Shown: positions 16,970 through 26,099 of the stretch, piece after piece
Position numbering within the stretch: the stretch's first letter is position 1
Layout: every line of letters starts with the position of its first letter
Assembly: GCF_041060425.1 (NCBI RefSeq)
Contig: NZ_JAULBC010000009.1
Coordinates: forward strand, 170,717-234,716
Origin: Danxiaibacter flavus
GTDB taxonomy: Bacteria; Bacteroidota; Bacteroidia; Chitinophagales; Chitinophagaceae
Direction of reading: 5' to 3'
Length of the DNA stretch: 64,000 nucleotides
Position numbers and translations under genes: made by a program
Notes under the pieces: generated by a model
Seen by the model: only the letters and a program-made list of their open reading frames with translations
What the model was told of the DNA's origin: nothing
The model's database searches: none

Positions 16970-18046
16970 ATGAAAAAAATATTGATCGTTGTGCTTTCTG
17001 CTGTCATCACAGTTTCATCGTTTGCACAAAAACACAAGACGGAAAATGTTGTAATCGTAACGCTGGATGGCATGCGTTGGCAGGAAATATTTAACGGAGC
17101 TGATTCGGCTTTGATCGCAAGCAAGGAATTTACACATGATTATTCCGGGATTGTAAAAAAATACTGGAACAACAACACGGAAGAAAGAAGAAAATTGCTG
17201 TTCCCTTTTCTATGGAGCACAGTTGTTTCTAAAGGGCAGTTGTATGGCAACAGGGCGTATGGAAATTATGTAAATGTTACCAACCCTTACTGGTTTTCTT
17301 ATCCAGGCTACAATGAGATATTTACCGGCTATCCAGATACCGCTGTAAACTCAAACGACAAGATTTTAAACAAGAATGAAAATGTGCTTGAGTTCATTAA
17401 TAAACAACCCGGCTTCAAGAATAAAGTAGCTGCATTCTCCACGTGGGATTGCTTTCCTTATATCTTAAACGAACAAAGAAGTGGTGTGTATGTAAACTCA
17501 GATTTGAGCACGCTGAAATTTGACAATAGTAATCTTAAACTGATTAATGATATTCAATTTTTAACGCCTATGCCAAGTGGTGCAAGGCCCGATATACTTA
17601 CATACGCTGCCGGGAGAGAATACCTTAAGAATTTTAATCCCAGGGTGTTGTACATCGCTTTTGATGAGACAGACCATTTTGCGCATGAGGGATCATATGA
17701 CCTTTATTTGGGAGCCGCTCACGCAGAGGATGGCATGCTGGCTGATCTGTGGAATACCCTGCAATCTAATCCTCAATATAAAGACAAGACAACGCTGATT
17801 GTTACCTGTGATCATGGACGGGGGGATGTCGTGAAGAGTCAGTGGAGATCACACGGCAGTGATATCAAAGGTGCTGATCAGATCTGGTTGGCGGTTATCG
17901 GACCAGACACCAAGCCATTGGGTGAAGTTAGAACAAGCGGACAGTTATACCAAAGACAATGGGCTACTACAATCGCCTCATTACTTGGACTTCAATTCAA
18001 ACCATCGCATCCAGTAATGGAACCTGTTCAGGCGGTTTTGAAATAA
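16970..18046 (+). CDS. Secreted alkaline-phosphatase-superfamily hydrolase
   Basis: 358 residues with signal peptide to SFAQ. Metal-site and nucleophile motifs of the alkaline phosphatase / nucleotide pyrophosphatase fold are present: VTLDGMRW near 28-35, FSYPGYNEIFTG with Ser aligned to the NPP nucleophile threonine, DETDHFAHEG, CDHGRGD and a final SHGSD histidine. The fold includes phosphodiesterases, phosphoglycerate mutases and phosphonoacetate hydrolase. In this locus a periplasmic enzyme that frees a phosphonate or phosphate group from a larger imported molecule fits best (inference). The ATG at 16928 lies within the hairpin and before the signal peptide, so 16970 is chosen. Confidence 0.85.
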   Translation: MKKILIVVLSAVITVSSFAQKHKTENVVIVTLDGMRWQEIFNGADSALIASKEFTHDYSGIVKKYWNNNTEERRKLLFPFLWSTVVSKGQLYGNRAYGNYVNVTNPYWFSYPGYNEIFTGYPDTAVNSNDKILNKNENVLEFINKQPGFKNKVAAFSTWDCFPYILNEQRSGVYVNSDLSTLKFDNSNLKLINDIQFLTPMPSGARPDILTYAAGREYLKNFNPRVLYIAFDETDHFAHEGSYDLYLGAAHAEDGMLADLWNTLQSNPQYKDKTTLIVTCDHGRGDVVKSQWRSHGSDIKGADQIWLAVIGPDTKPLGEVRTSGQLYQRQWATTIASLLGLQFKPSHPVMEPVQAVLK

Positions 18047-18148
18047 CATAAAACGTAGCGCCTGAACGACAAGTAGCAGGGTGATTGTCGTCTCAAAGAA
18101 AAGTAGTATTTTTTAGAACTGTTTTCAACTAACCAGAAAAACACTCGT

Positions 18149-18841
18149 ATGAAATATCCGGTAGAATTGGTTGTGTTTGATATAGCAGGAACAACCGTTA
18201 AAGACAACGGAGAAATAGTAGTGGCTTTTCATGATGCCATGAAGGAATATGGCTATAGTATTCCCATCGGTACGATCGGTTTGTTGATGGGTTATAAAAA
18301 ACCTGAAGCAATAAGAATGATGCTGGATGAATATGAGCCGGATACAGCAAAGGTTACTCCTGAGTTTGTTGATGCAATACACGAACGCTTTCTGGAGTTG
18401 ATGATAGAATATTATTCAACTACCAATGATCTGAGTCCTTTACCTCATGTGGAAGAGGTATTTAAATACCTGAAAGATAAAAGTATTAAAGTCGGACTTG
18501 ACACGGGTTTCTCCAGGGATATTACCGATGTAATTATTGACAGGTTAGGCTGGGTGAGAGATGGAAAGATTGATTATGTAGAGTCGAGCGATGAAGTGCC
18601 CGCCGGAAGGCCTCAGCCCTATATGATTCAACGTATGATGGCGGAAGCCGGGATAGAAGATTCTTCCAAAGTAATTAAACTGGGCGATACTGAAGTTGAT
18701 GTAAATGAAGGTAAGAACGCCGGGTGCCTTTTTTCGATTGCTGTTACTACCGGTGCTTTTACAAAAGAGCAACTGGAGCTGTATGAACCTTCATTCATAA
18801 TTGATGAGTTAAAGGAACTGATTAACATTCTTGAAAATTAA
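18149..18841 (+). CDS. Phosphonatase-like HAD hydrolase (TIGR03351 type)
   Basis: 230 residues, HAD fold with a helical cap. Nucleophile Asp11 in FDIAGTTV, with Ala13 in place of the second aspartate as in phosphonoacetaldehyde hydrolase. The cap segment MGYKKPEAIR aligns with MGLLK of PhnX so that Lys51 matches the Schiff-base lysine used to cleave the C-P bond of phosphonoacetaldehyde. Motif III/IV follow (LGDTEVDVNEG). Likely reaction: phosphonoacetaldehyde or a close relative to acetaldehyde and phosphate. The exact substrate of the TIGR03351 group is less certain than that of PhnX. Cytoplasmic; followed after 12 bases by the MFS gene. Confidence 0.85.
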   Translation: MKYPVELVVFDIAGTTVKDNGEIVVAFHDAMKEYGYSIPIGTIGLLMGYKKPEAIRMMLDEYEPDTAKVTPEFVDAIHERFLELMIEYYSTTNDLSPLPHVEEVFKYLKDKSIKVGLDTGFSRDITDVIIDRLGWVRDGKIDYVESSDEVPAGRPQPYMIQRMMAEAGIEDSSKVIKLGDTEVDVNEGKNAGCLFSIAVTTGAFTKEQLELYEPSFIIDELKELINILEN

Positions 18842-18853
18842 AAAAGGGTTTGC

Positions 18854-20158
18854 ATGTTTATTTACAAGCAGTGGCAGGATAAGTTGAAAACGATGCCTGC
18901 ATGGTTTATATCAATATACGCGGCCGTTTGTGCCTTTGGTGTTTACTTCTGTATGTATGCGTTTAGAAAACCGTTTACAGCAGCAAGTTTCCATGGTATG
19001 AGCTTTATGCATATTGAGTATAAAGTGTGGTTGGTTACTGCGCAGGTAATAGGTTATATGCTAAGCAAATTCTACGGTATAAAATTTATATCGGGAATGA
19101 AAGGCGAAAAAAGGGCTTCGACAATTGTTTTGTTAATCACAATAGGGTGGATCGCGTTATTGTTATTTGCTATTACTCCCGCGCCTTATAATATCATATT
19201 CCTGTTGATCAATGGTTTTCCGTTGGGAATGGTGTGGGGGCTTACATTCAGTTTTTTAGAAGGCAGAAGGGCAACAGAGTTCATGGGTGCCGTATTGTCT
19301 ATCAGTTTTATATTTTCATCAGGTGTTGTTAAAAGTGCCGGTAAATCTGTTGTGTTAGACTGGCACGTAACAGAAACATGGATGCCCTTTATAACGGGGG
19401 CACTCTTTATGCTGCCGATGATCATTTTTACCTGGTTGTTAAATCACACGCCACCGCCTACGGCAAAAGATGTACAGAGCCGGAGCATACGTAAACCAAT
19501 GAGCGCAAAAGAAAGAGCCGAGTTTCTGTCTATGTTTATGCCGGGCATTGTAATTATTGTTACTACCTATGTGCTGCTTACAGTATTGCGTGATTTTCGC
19601 GACAACTTTGCCAATGAACTTTGGACCGAGCTTGGTTATGCTAACAACGCGGCGATTTTCACCAGGACAGAAATTCCTGTGTCAGTAATCGTATTGGCTT
19701 GTATGAGTTTACTCATCCTGGTAAAAAGCAACATCAAAGCTTTTATGATCAATCACTACATCGTAATGTTTGGTTATGCACTTACACTTGGCGCGACAAT
19801 ATGTTTCAGTAAACATATGATTGACCCGGTAGTTTGGATGACACTTATTGGCACGGGTCTGTATCTCAGTTATGTACCATTCAACGCACTATATTTTGAA
19901 CGAATGATTGCCAGTTACCGCGTTAATAGCAACGTAGGGTTTATCATGTATATAGCTGATTCATTCGGTTATCTCGGCAGTGTGCTTGTATTGTTTATAA
20001 AAGAATTTAGCGGAATGCATTTATCCTGGACCGCTTTCTTTATAAAAGCCATCATCGTCGTTACTACTATTGGCATAGTAGGTACATTTATGGCTTCAAT
20101 TTATTTCAGGAGAAAATATTTATCACGTCAATCATCTATTCAAACGTCTTATGCCTAA
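18854..20158 (+). CDS. MFS-type inner-membrane transporter (DUF5690)
   Basis: 434 residues with about twelve hydrophobic spans and a central cytoplasmic loop around residues 200-220 (HTPPPTAKDVQSRSIRKP). The N-terminal GVYFCMYAFRKPFTAASF and the ERMIASYRVNSNVGFIMYIADSFGYLGS segment are typical of DUF5690 proteins of Bacteroidota, related to glycerol-3-phosphate/hexose-phosphate type MFS carriers. It starts 12 bases after the phosphonatase-like gene and its last eight bases overlap the flavoenzyme gene, so it very likely brings the organophosphorus substrate from periplasm to cytoplasm for these two enzymes. The substrate is inferred from context only. Confidence 0.85.
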   Translation: MFIYKQWQDKLKTMPAWFISIYAAVCAFGVYFCMYAFRKPFTAASFHGMSFMHIEYKVWLVTAQVIGYMLSKFYGIKFISGMKGEKRASTIVLLITIGWIALLLFAITPAPYNIIFLLINGFPLGMVWGLTFSFLEGRRATEFMGAVLSISFIFSSGVVKSAGKSVVLDWHVTETWMPFITGALFMLPMIIFTWLLNHTPPPTAKDVQSRSIRKPMSAKERAEFLSMFMPGIVIIVTTYVLLTVLRDFRDNFANELWTELGYANNAAIFTRTEIPVSVIVLACMSLLILVKSNIKAFMINHYIVMFGYALTLGATICFSKHMIDPVVWMTLIGTGLYLSYVPFNALYFERMIASYRVNSNVGFIMYIADSFGYLGSVLVLFIKEFSGMHLSWTAFFIKAIIVVTTIGIVGTFMASIYFRRKYLSRQSSIQTSYA

Positions 20159-21314
20159 AAAAAGTGCAATTGTTGTCGGAGCCGGAATAGTAGGGCTTGC
20201 CATTACCAGAAGTCTTGCAGAAAGAGGTTACCAGGTTATTGTTTTTGAACGTAATGAAAAAGCGGTTAGTGCATCTATTCGCAATTTTGGAATGGTATGG
20301 CCAATTGGTCAGCCGCTCGGTCAAATGTATGAAAGAGCTTTGATGAGCAAACGCATCTGGAAAGAAGTGTGTGAAGGAGCGGGGCTTTGGTATAATGAAG
20401 TCGGTAGTTTGCATCTTGCACATAGCGACCTTGAATGGAAAGTGATCAATGAAATTGCTGATACAACAAAAGATCAGCGACCAGTAAAAATATTGTCTGC
20501 CGGTGAAGCACTGCACAAAAGTGGTGCCGTTAATCCGGATGGTTTAAAAGGAGCTTTGTGGAGTGAAGATGAAATGATCGTTGAATCCCGCGTTGCCATC
20601 GAAAGAATACCAGGTTATTTAACGGAGAAGTATGGCGTCAACTTTAATTTCAGTACAGCCGTGACCGCAATTCAGTATCCATCTGTTACTGCGGCTAACA
20701 AAGAATACAGTGCTGACGAAATTTATGTTTGCAGCGGCGCTGATTTTGAAACGTTGTATCCGGAAATTTTCATCGCTAATAATTTTACCAAGTGTAAACT
20801 TCAGATGATGCGATTAACTGCGCAACCGGAGGGATGGAGGATTGGACCTTCACTTTGTGGCGGTTTGTCTCTTATTCATTATAAAGGTTTCGAAGTAGCA
20901 GCATCATTGCCGGAATTGAAAGCTCATTACCAGGAGACGATGGCGGATTATCTCCATTGGGGAATTCACGTAATGGTTTCTCAAAATGCGGAGAGCGAAT
21001 TGACGATTGGCGATAGTCACGAATATGGATTGGTATTCGATCCGTTTGATAAACAGTTCATCAATCAACTGATCATCGACTACATGAAGAAGTTCGCCCA
21101 ATTTAAAGATTGGAATATGATTCAGAGTTGGCACGGCATTTATCCAAAGATGACCGATGGCAGAACAGACTTTATTTATACTCCCGAAGAAGGTGTTACA
21201 ATCGTTAACGGACTGGGCGGCGCCGGCATGACCTTAAGTTTTGGTTTAGCAGAAGAAGTGATCAGTGGAAAATTACAACCAGTCAATGCGCAAACTTCTT
21301 TAGCAACATCTTAA
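20151..21314 (+). CDS. FAD-dependent amine oxidoreductase, TIGR03364 type
   Basis: 387 residues, glycine/D-amino-acid-oxidase fold: N-terminal Rossmann motif VVGAGIVGLAI at 8-18, ending FER acidic strand, SIRNFGMVWP (family-typical), and C-terminal FAD-binding GLGGAGMTLSFGLAEE. TIGR03364 proteins recur next to phosphonatase-like hydrolases, and members have been reported to oxidise aminoethylphosphonate or its N-methyl form to phosphonoacetaldehyde. It could therefore replace the PhnW aminotransferase, which is absent here. ATG at 20151 overlaps the MFS stop in ATGCCTAA, indicating translational coupling. Substrate preference between primary and N-methyl amine is not readable from sequence. 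Confidence 0.87.
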   Translation: MPKKSAIVVGAGIVGLAITRSLAERGYQVIVFERNEKAVSASIRNFGMVWPIGQPLGQMYERALMSKRIWKEVCEGAGLWYNEVGSLHLAHSDLEWKVINEIADTTKDQRPVKILSAGEALHKSGAVNPDGLKGALWSEDEMIVESRVAIERIPGYLTEKYGVNFNFSTAVTAIQYPSVTAANKEYSADEIYVCSGADFETLYPEIFIANNFTKCKLQMMRLTAQPEGWRIGPSLCGGLSLIHYKGFEVAASLPELKAHYQETMADYLHWGIHVMVSQNAESELTIGDSHEYGLVFDPFDKQFINQLIIDYMKKFAQFKDWNMIQSWHGIYPKMTDGRTDFIYTPEEGVTIVNGLGGAGMTLSFGLAEEVISGKLQPVNAQTSLATS

Positions 21315-21344
21315 ATAGGATCTAAGTATTTCTAGTGTGTAAAT

Positions 21345-21386
21345 AGCTGACGATTAACTTGTTAACCAAGTCCGTCGGCTTTTTTT
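21345..21386 (+). terminator. Terminator of the phosphonate-type operon
   Basis: Stem AGCTGACG / CGTCGGCT with a 20-base loop that itself can pair (TTAAC / GTTAA), followed by six T; 30 bases after the flavoenzyme stop. Confidence 0.8.
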
Positions 21387-21540
21387 CTTTATGAAATCCA
21401 GCATGAATTTTACTTAAAGCGAAGATTTATCAAGGCATGAATAGTCAATTAGTTAGCGTTTATCCGTTATTTATACTGAGAAAAAACATAATTATAACAT
21501 TTTAAGGCAACGGAAATCTTTTCAATATGTTAAAATGAAT

Positions 21541-21548
21541 TACCTTTG
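21541..21548 (+). promoter_or_regulatory. -7 element of the fusA promoter
   Basis: TACCTTTG is an exact TAnnTTTG, followed by GCGCCC as in the efp promoter (TACTTTTG then CGCCC). Leader of about 58 bases. Confidence 0.6.
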
Positions 21549-21606
21549 CGCCCTAAAAATCGACGAGCCCGGTTTTTAATAAAACAACAAAAACATTCAT
21601 CATTTT

Positions 21607-23757
21607 ATGGCTGATCTTAAATTACAACGCAACTTTGGTATTGCCGCGCACATTGATGCCGGTAAAACCACTACAACTGAGCGTATCTTGCGCTACACCG
21701 GTATGATCCACAAAATTGGAGAAGTACACGATGGCGGCGCTACCACTGACTGGATGGAGCAGGAAAAAGAAAGAGGTATTACCATTACCTCAGCAGCTGT
21801 AAGTTGCCAGTGGAATTTCCCTACTCAACAGGGTAAAGCAACTCCTGACACAAAAAAATATTATTTCAATATCATCGATACTCCGGGCCACGTGGACTTT
21901 ACCGTTGAGGTAGAGCGTTCTATGCGTGTACTGGATGGTCTGATCGCTTTGTTCTCTGCTGTTGATGGTGTTGAGCCTCAATCTGAGACTGTATGGCGCC
22001 AGGCTAACCGTTATGGTGTTCCCCGCATCGGTTTCGTAAATAAAATGGACCGTGCTGGTGCTGACTTCCTGAACGTTGTAAAACAAGTAAGAGAAATGTT
22101 GGGTGCTAAAGCTGTGCCTTTGCAGTTGCCTATCGGTGCTGAAGACAACTTTAAAGGTGTGGTTGACCTTATCCAGATGAAAGGTATTATTTGGGATGAC
22201 GCTACTGAAGGTATGACTTACAATGAAGTGCCTATTCCTGATGATATGAAGGAGGATGTTGAATACTGGAGAGCACAATTAATTGAAGCTGTGGCTGAGT
22301 ATGATGATCAACTGATGGAGAAATTCTTCGATGATCCAAACTCTATCTCAGAAGCTGAAGTTCACGAAGCAATCCGTAAAGCTGCTATCGATCTTAGCAT
22401 CGTTCCGATGATGTGTGGTAGCTCTTTCAAAAATAAAGGCGTTCAAACTGCATTAGATGCTGTATGTCGCTACCTTCCTTCTCCTTTGGATCTGCCTGAT
22501 ACTGTAGGTACTGATCCTGACAGCGGAGAAGAGATCACTCGTAAGCCTAGCGCGAAAGAACCTTTCGCAGCGTTGGCTTTCAAAATCATGACCGATCCTT
22601 TCGTAGGTCGTCTGGCATTCTTCCGTTGTTATAGCGGACATTTGGATGCGGGTTCTTATGTTAAGAACATGCGTAGCGGTAAAAACGAGCGTATCAGCCG
22701 TATCATGAAAATGTTCGCAAACAAACAAAACCCAATTGATTTCATTGAAGCTGGTGATATTGCTGCGGCAGTAGGTTTCAAAGAAATTAAAACAGGTGAC
22801 ACGCTTTGTGATGAAAACCATCCTATCGTTCTTGAAAACATGTTCATTCCTGAGCCGGTAATCGCTGTAGCGGTTGAACCTAAAACTCAGGCTGACGTTG
22901 ACAAAATGGGTATGGCGATCGCTAAACTGATCGAAGAAGATCCTACATTGAGAGTTAAGACTGACGAAGATACTGGTCAGACTATCCTTTCAGGTATGGG
23001 TGAGTTACACCTTGAGATCATCATCGATCGTATGCGTCGTGAGTTTAAAGTAGAAGTTAACCAGGGTAATCCTCAGGTTGCTTATAAAGAAGCATTCGGA
23101 AATACTATCGAGCACCGTGAAGTGTTGAAGAAACAGTCTGGTGGTCGTGGTAAATTCGCCGACATCCAATTCTCTATCGGCCCTGCTGATGAAGAATGGC
23201 TGAAAGCAAACGAAGGAAAAAGCTTCCAGTTTGTTAACGATATCTTCGGTGGATCTATTCCTAAAGAGTTTATCCCTGCAATCAGCAAGGGCTTTGAAAC
23301 CGCAATGGGAACGGGTGTACTTGCAGGTTATCCTGTAAACAACATGAAAGTTCGCGTATTCGATGGTAGTTACCACGATGTGGATTCTGACTCTATGTCT
23401 TTCGAACTTTGTGCAAAATCAGGCTTCCGTGAAGCTGGTAAAAAAGCAAAACCAACTTTGCTTGAGCCAATCATGAAAGTTGAGGTTACTACTCCTGACC
23501 AATACATGGGTGACGTTACAGGTGACTTGAACCGTCGTCGCGGTATGTTGGAAGGTATGGACAGCCGTAACAACGCACAGGTAATTAAAGCTAAAGTTCC
23601 ATTGAGCGAAATGTTCGGTTATGTAACGCAATTGCGTTCATTAAGCTCCGGACGTGCAGCTTCAATCATGGAATTCAGCCACTATTCTCCTGCTCCGAAC
23701 AACATCGCTGAAGAAGTGATCGCTAAGAGCAAAGGGAAAGTGAAAGTTGAAGACTAA
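21607..23757 (+). CDS. fusA: Translation elongation factor G
   Basis: 716 residues with the five EF-G domains. GTPase motifs: G1 AHIDAGKTTTTERI, G2/G3 DTPGHVDF, G4 NKMD. An insertion TQQGKATPDTKKYY in domain I before the G3 strand is common in Bacteroidota. It translocates tRNA and mRNA on the ribosome. Codon choice is more uniform than in neighbours, which fits high expression. Unlike the usual rpsL-rpsG-fusA cluster it stands alone with its own promoter and terminator; whether it is the main EF-G or the recycling paralogue cannot be settled without the rest of the genome. Confidence 0.97.
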   Translation: MADLKLQRNFGIAAHIDAGKTTTTERILRYTGMIHKIGEVHDGGATTDWMEQEKERGITITSAAVSCQWNFPTQQGKATPDTKKYYFNIIDTPGHVDFTVEVERSMRVLDGLIALFSAVDGVEPQSETVWRQANRYGVPRIGFVNKMDRAGADFLNVVKQVREMLGAKAVPLQLPIGAEDNFKGVVDLIQMKGIIWDDATEGMTYNEVPIPDDMKEDVEYWRAQLIEAVAEYDDQLMEKFFDDPNSISEAEVHEAIRKAAIDLSIVPMMCGSSFKNKGVQTALDAVCRYLPSPLDLPDTVGTDPDSGEEITRKPSAKEPFAALAFKIMTDPFVGRLAFFRCYSGHLDAGSYVKNMRSGKNERISRIMKMFANKQNPIDFIEAGDIAAAVGFKEIKTGDTLCDENHPIVLENMFIPEPVIAVAVEPKTQADVDKMGMAIAKLIEEDPTLRVKTDEDTGQTILSGMGELHLEIIIDRMRREFKVEVNQGNPQVAYKEAFGNTIEHREVLKKQSGGRGKFADIQFSIGPADEEWLKANEGKSFQFVNDIFGGSIPKEFIPAISKGFETAMGTGVLAGYPVNNMKVRVFDGSYHDVDSDSMSFELCAKSGFREAGKKAKPTLLEPIMKVEVTTPDQYMGDVTGDLNRRRGMLEGMDSRNNAQVIKAKVPLSEMFGYVTQLRSLSSGRAASIMEFSHYSPAPNNIAEEVIAKSKGKVKVED

Positions 23758-23786
23758 TAACCAAGTTTCAATCTTGACTTCATATA

Positions 23787-23818
23787 AAGCTCCGCTGAAA
23801 AGCGGGGCTTTTTTTTTG
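23787..23818 (+). terminator. Terminator of fusA
   Basis: Ten-pair stem AAGCTCCGCT / AGCGGGGCTT with a GAAA tetraloop and eight T after it. Confidence 0.9.
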
Positions 23819-24062
23819 AACCACGGAGGCTCGGCGACACAAAGAGGCACGACGTTTTAGTCAATTGACAATGGAAAATTGATAGTTGAAAATGGTCCGC
23901 GGTTTCATAGTTCTTAGTGAACGTTATCATCGTGTACTTCTCTTGGTTCAAAAAACAAAACTTTGACGGCTTAAACTGATTCATCATTTTCAATTGTCAA
24001 ATTTTAATTGTCAATTAAAAAATCCTCCGTGCCACATTGTGTCGCCCTGTCTCCGTGGTTAT
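23819..24062. repeat. Nested palindrome of two short-unit array families
   Basis: Outer arms (23819-23855 and 24025-24062) are degenerate 8-9 nt units of the CACGGAG type; inner arms (about 23866-23900 and 23980-24019) are 7 nt units of the AATTGAA type. Each outer and inner arm is about 75-80 percent complementary to its partner. The unpaired centre is about 80 bases and holds no gene. The gap 23758-24151 otherwise contains the fusA terminator and the leader of the next gene. Confidence 0.75.
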
Positions 24063-24067
24063 AAAAC

Positions 24068-24079
24068 GCAAACGTTTGC
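24068..24079. promoter_or_regulatory. LacI-type operator candidate
   Basis: GCAAACGTTTGC is a perfect 12-base palindrome with the central CG of LacI/CcpA-family operators, 72 bases upstream of the DUF4091 gene. Confidence 0.5.
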
Positions 24080-24151
24080 TTACCTGTCTTTTCCCCAATT
24101 CCCTTATCTTGAAGCAGATATAAAGAGTATTTACATAAAACCTCCTCCGTT

Positions 24152-25912
24152 ATGAAGTATGCTGCTGTATGTTTTCTCTGTTGTATGACGTTTGCCTTTG
24201 CCAGTGCTCAAAGCCAGGCTCCGTTAGATTATAATGAAATGGCGGACCCGAGTCCGGTTGATAGTGCTTCGTGGAATGCTATGCCTGCCGACAGGCTGAT
24301 TAGTTTTGGTGATGTAGATGTGCGTTATTCAAAAAGACAAGTGCCCGCTCTTCAGCAACCAACAACTACATGGAAGACTATTGCCTGGAAAAATGAAAGG
24401 GTACATACACAGTTCGTTGTAGCATCCCGCAAGAAAATATTTCAATTGCAGGTGGAAGCCGGAAGTTTAACTGACGGCAAAGGAAATAACATAAATGCGG
24501 CTAACGTTAAAACCGGGTTTGTACGTTATGTGATGACAGATGAGTTGAATAAAGACGGCGGCGGCTGCGGTTTCAGGCCTGATACCAGGGCTTTTGATTC
24601 TTCGCTTGTTGCCGATGGCATCGATTTTATTCCGGTTAAAAACGTTACAGCTTATTCTGTGCAGCCTGTTTGGCTAAGTGTGAAAGTGCCGGCAAATGCG
24701 CCTGCAGGAAACTATACCGGAACAATCAAGGTGAAGCAATATGGGGGAGAAGTGTTGCAGACGCTTTCTTATTCAGTTGAAGTAAAGAATTATACTTTAC
24801 CTGATCCCAAAGACTGGACATTCTATCTTGATCTCTGGCAAAATCCATTTTCTATCGCACGTGTGCACGGCGTACAATGCTGGTCGGATGAGCATTTTGC
24901 TATCATGCAACCTTATATGAAAAGCCTGGCTAATGCCGGGCAGAAAGTCATTACCGTTAGTATGATCTATGATCCGTGGAATGAACAAACCGAAGATCCT
25001 TTCTATAGCATGATCAAATGGACCAAAAAGAAAAACGGCAGCTGGACTTATGATTATACCATTTTTGACAAATGGGTAAACTTTATGATGGCGCAGGGAA
25101 TAAACAAGGCCATTAACTGCTACAGCATGATTCCGTGGGGATTGAATTTCAAATATTACGATGAAACCATTGGGCGTGATACATTTATCATTGCAAAAGC
25201 CGGTTCTCCTGAGTATAACGCTCATTGGAAACCAATGCTGGCCGATTTTGCAAAACACTTAAAAGAGAAAGGCTGGTTCAATAAAACTGCGATTGCAATG
25301 GATGAGCGCGAGATGAAAGATATGCAACAGGCAATAGCGCTGATCAAGAGCGTTGATAAAAACTTCAGGGTTTCACTTGCAGGTAACTATCATCCCGAAA
25401 TACAACAGGATATCGACGATTATTGTATCGCATCTGCACACAACTTTCCGGATGATGTAAGAAAGCAGCGCGAAAAGGCTGGAATGATTTCTACTTACTA
25501 TACTTGTTGCGTAGAAGGTTTTCCAAATACCTTCACCTTTTCGCCCCCTGCGGAAGCTGCATGGATTGGCTGGTATGCAGCAAACAAAAACTTTGATGGT
25601 TACTTAAGATGGGCCTATAATAGTTGGACGGCAAATCCATTAACTGATTCACGTTTCAGAACCTGGGCTGCAGGAGATACGTACCTTGTTTATCCCGGTC
25701 CGCGTTCTTCCATTCGTTTTGAGCGTTTGATCGAAGGCATTCAGGATAACGAAAAGATCCGCGTGCTCAAAAGCACATTTGCAAAGAACAAAGACAATCA
25801 GAAGTTGCAGCAACTCAATGCAATGTTGGCTCCGTTTGAAATTGCAGATATAAAAAGCAAAGGCGCCGCCGTTATGTTGAATGAAGGAAAGGCTGCGCTG
25901 AATCAGTTCTAG
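24152..25912 (+). CDS. Secreted glycoside-hydrolase-like protein (DUF4091)
   Basis: 586 residues with signal peptide to FASA. After an N-terminal beta-sandwich-like part (about 20-215) comes a TIM-barrel-like region (DWTFYLDLWQNPFSIARVHG, WGLNFKYYDE, TAIAMDERE) and the C-terminal DUF4091 segment (FDGYLRWAYNSW, YPGP, SIRFERLIEGIQDNEKI). DUF4091 proteins are annotated as glycoside hydrolase-like; the acidic pair DERE near residue 386 is a plausible catalytic region but the substrate is unknown. It stands alone, with a LacI-type palindrome in its upstream region, which supports control by a sugar. Confidence 0.8.
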   Translation: MKYAAVCFLCCMTFAFASAQSQAPLDYNEMADPSPVDSASWNAMPADRLISFGDVDVRYSKRQVPALQQPTTTWKTIAWKNERVHTQFVVASRKKIFQLQVEAGSLTDGKGNNINAANVKTGFVRYVMTDELNKDGGGCGFRPDTRAFDSSLVADGIDFIPVKNVTAYSVQPVWLSVKVPANAPAGNYTGTIKVKQYGGEVLQTLSYSVEVKNYTLPDPKDWTFYLDLWQNPFSIARVHGVQCWSDEHFAIMQPYMKSLANAGQKVITVSMIYDPWNEQTEDPFYSMIKWTKKKNGSWTYDYTIFDKWVNFMMAQGINKAINCYSMIPWGLNFKYYDETIGRDTFIIAKAGSPEYNAHWKPMLADFAKHLKEKGWFNKTAIAMDEREMKDMQQAIALIKSVDKNFRVSLAGNYHPEIQQDIDDYCIASAHNFPDDVRKQREKAGMISTYYTCCVEGFPNTFTFSPPAEAAWIGWYAANKNFDGYLRWAYNSWTANPLTDSRFRTWAAGDTYLVYPGPRSSIRFERLIEGIQDNEKIRVLKSTFAKNKDNQKLQQLNAMLAPFEIADIKSKGAAVMLNEGKAALNQF

Positions 25913-25921
25913 CGCGAGAGG

Positions 25922-26099
25922 AAAATCAAAGTCAAAAGTAAAAATTCCCCGCCTGAACGTCGGGCAGGAAAAGTCAAAAAAAGGGTGCGAAAAACTTCAC
26001 TGTTTTTGCACCCTTTTTGATTAAATATTTTTCTAGTTAAAATTAATAATCAAACACCGCATAGGGCTTTTGACTTTTTACTTTTGAATTTTGACTTTT
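25922..26099. repeat. Facing heptad arrays flanking a bidirectional terminator
   Basis: Left arm 25922-25951 and right arm 26067-26099 are 7 nt units around AAAGTCA; the right arm reads GACTTTT every seven bases. The arms are largely complementary, and the right arm abuts the stop codon of the phospholipase gene. A second short hairpin (GCCTGAACGTCGGGC) follows the left arm. Confidence 0.75.
25978..26018. terminator. Bidirectional terminator between convergent genes
   Basis: Stem AAAAAGGGTGC, one bulge, AAAAAC with GTTTTT, GCACCCTTTTT; loop TTCACT. A and T runs on both sides allow use by both the DUF4091 gene and the phospholipase gene. Confidence 0.85.

Noticed and set aside
21790..22278. 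162-codon open frame antisense to fusA
   Set aside because: Lies within a highly conserved EF-G gene with strong codon bias, which lengthens antisense frames; no family resemblance.
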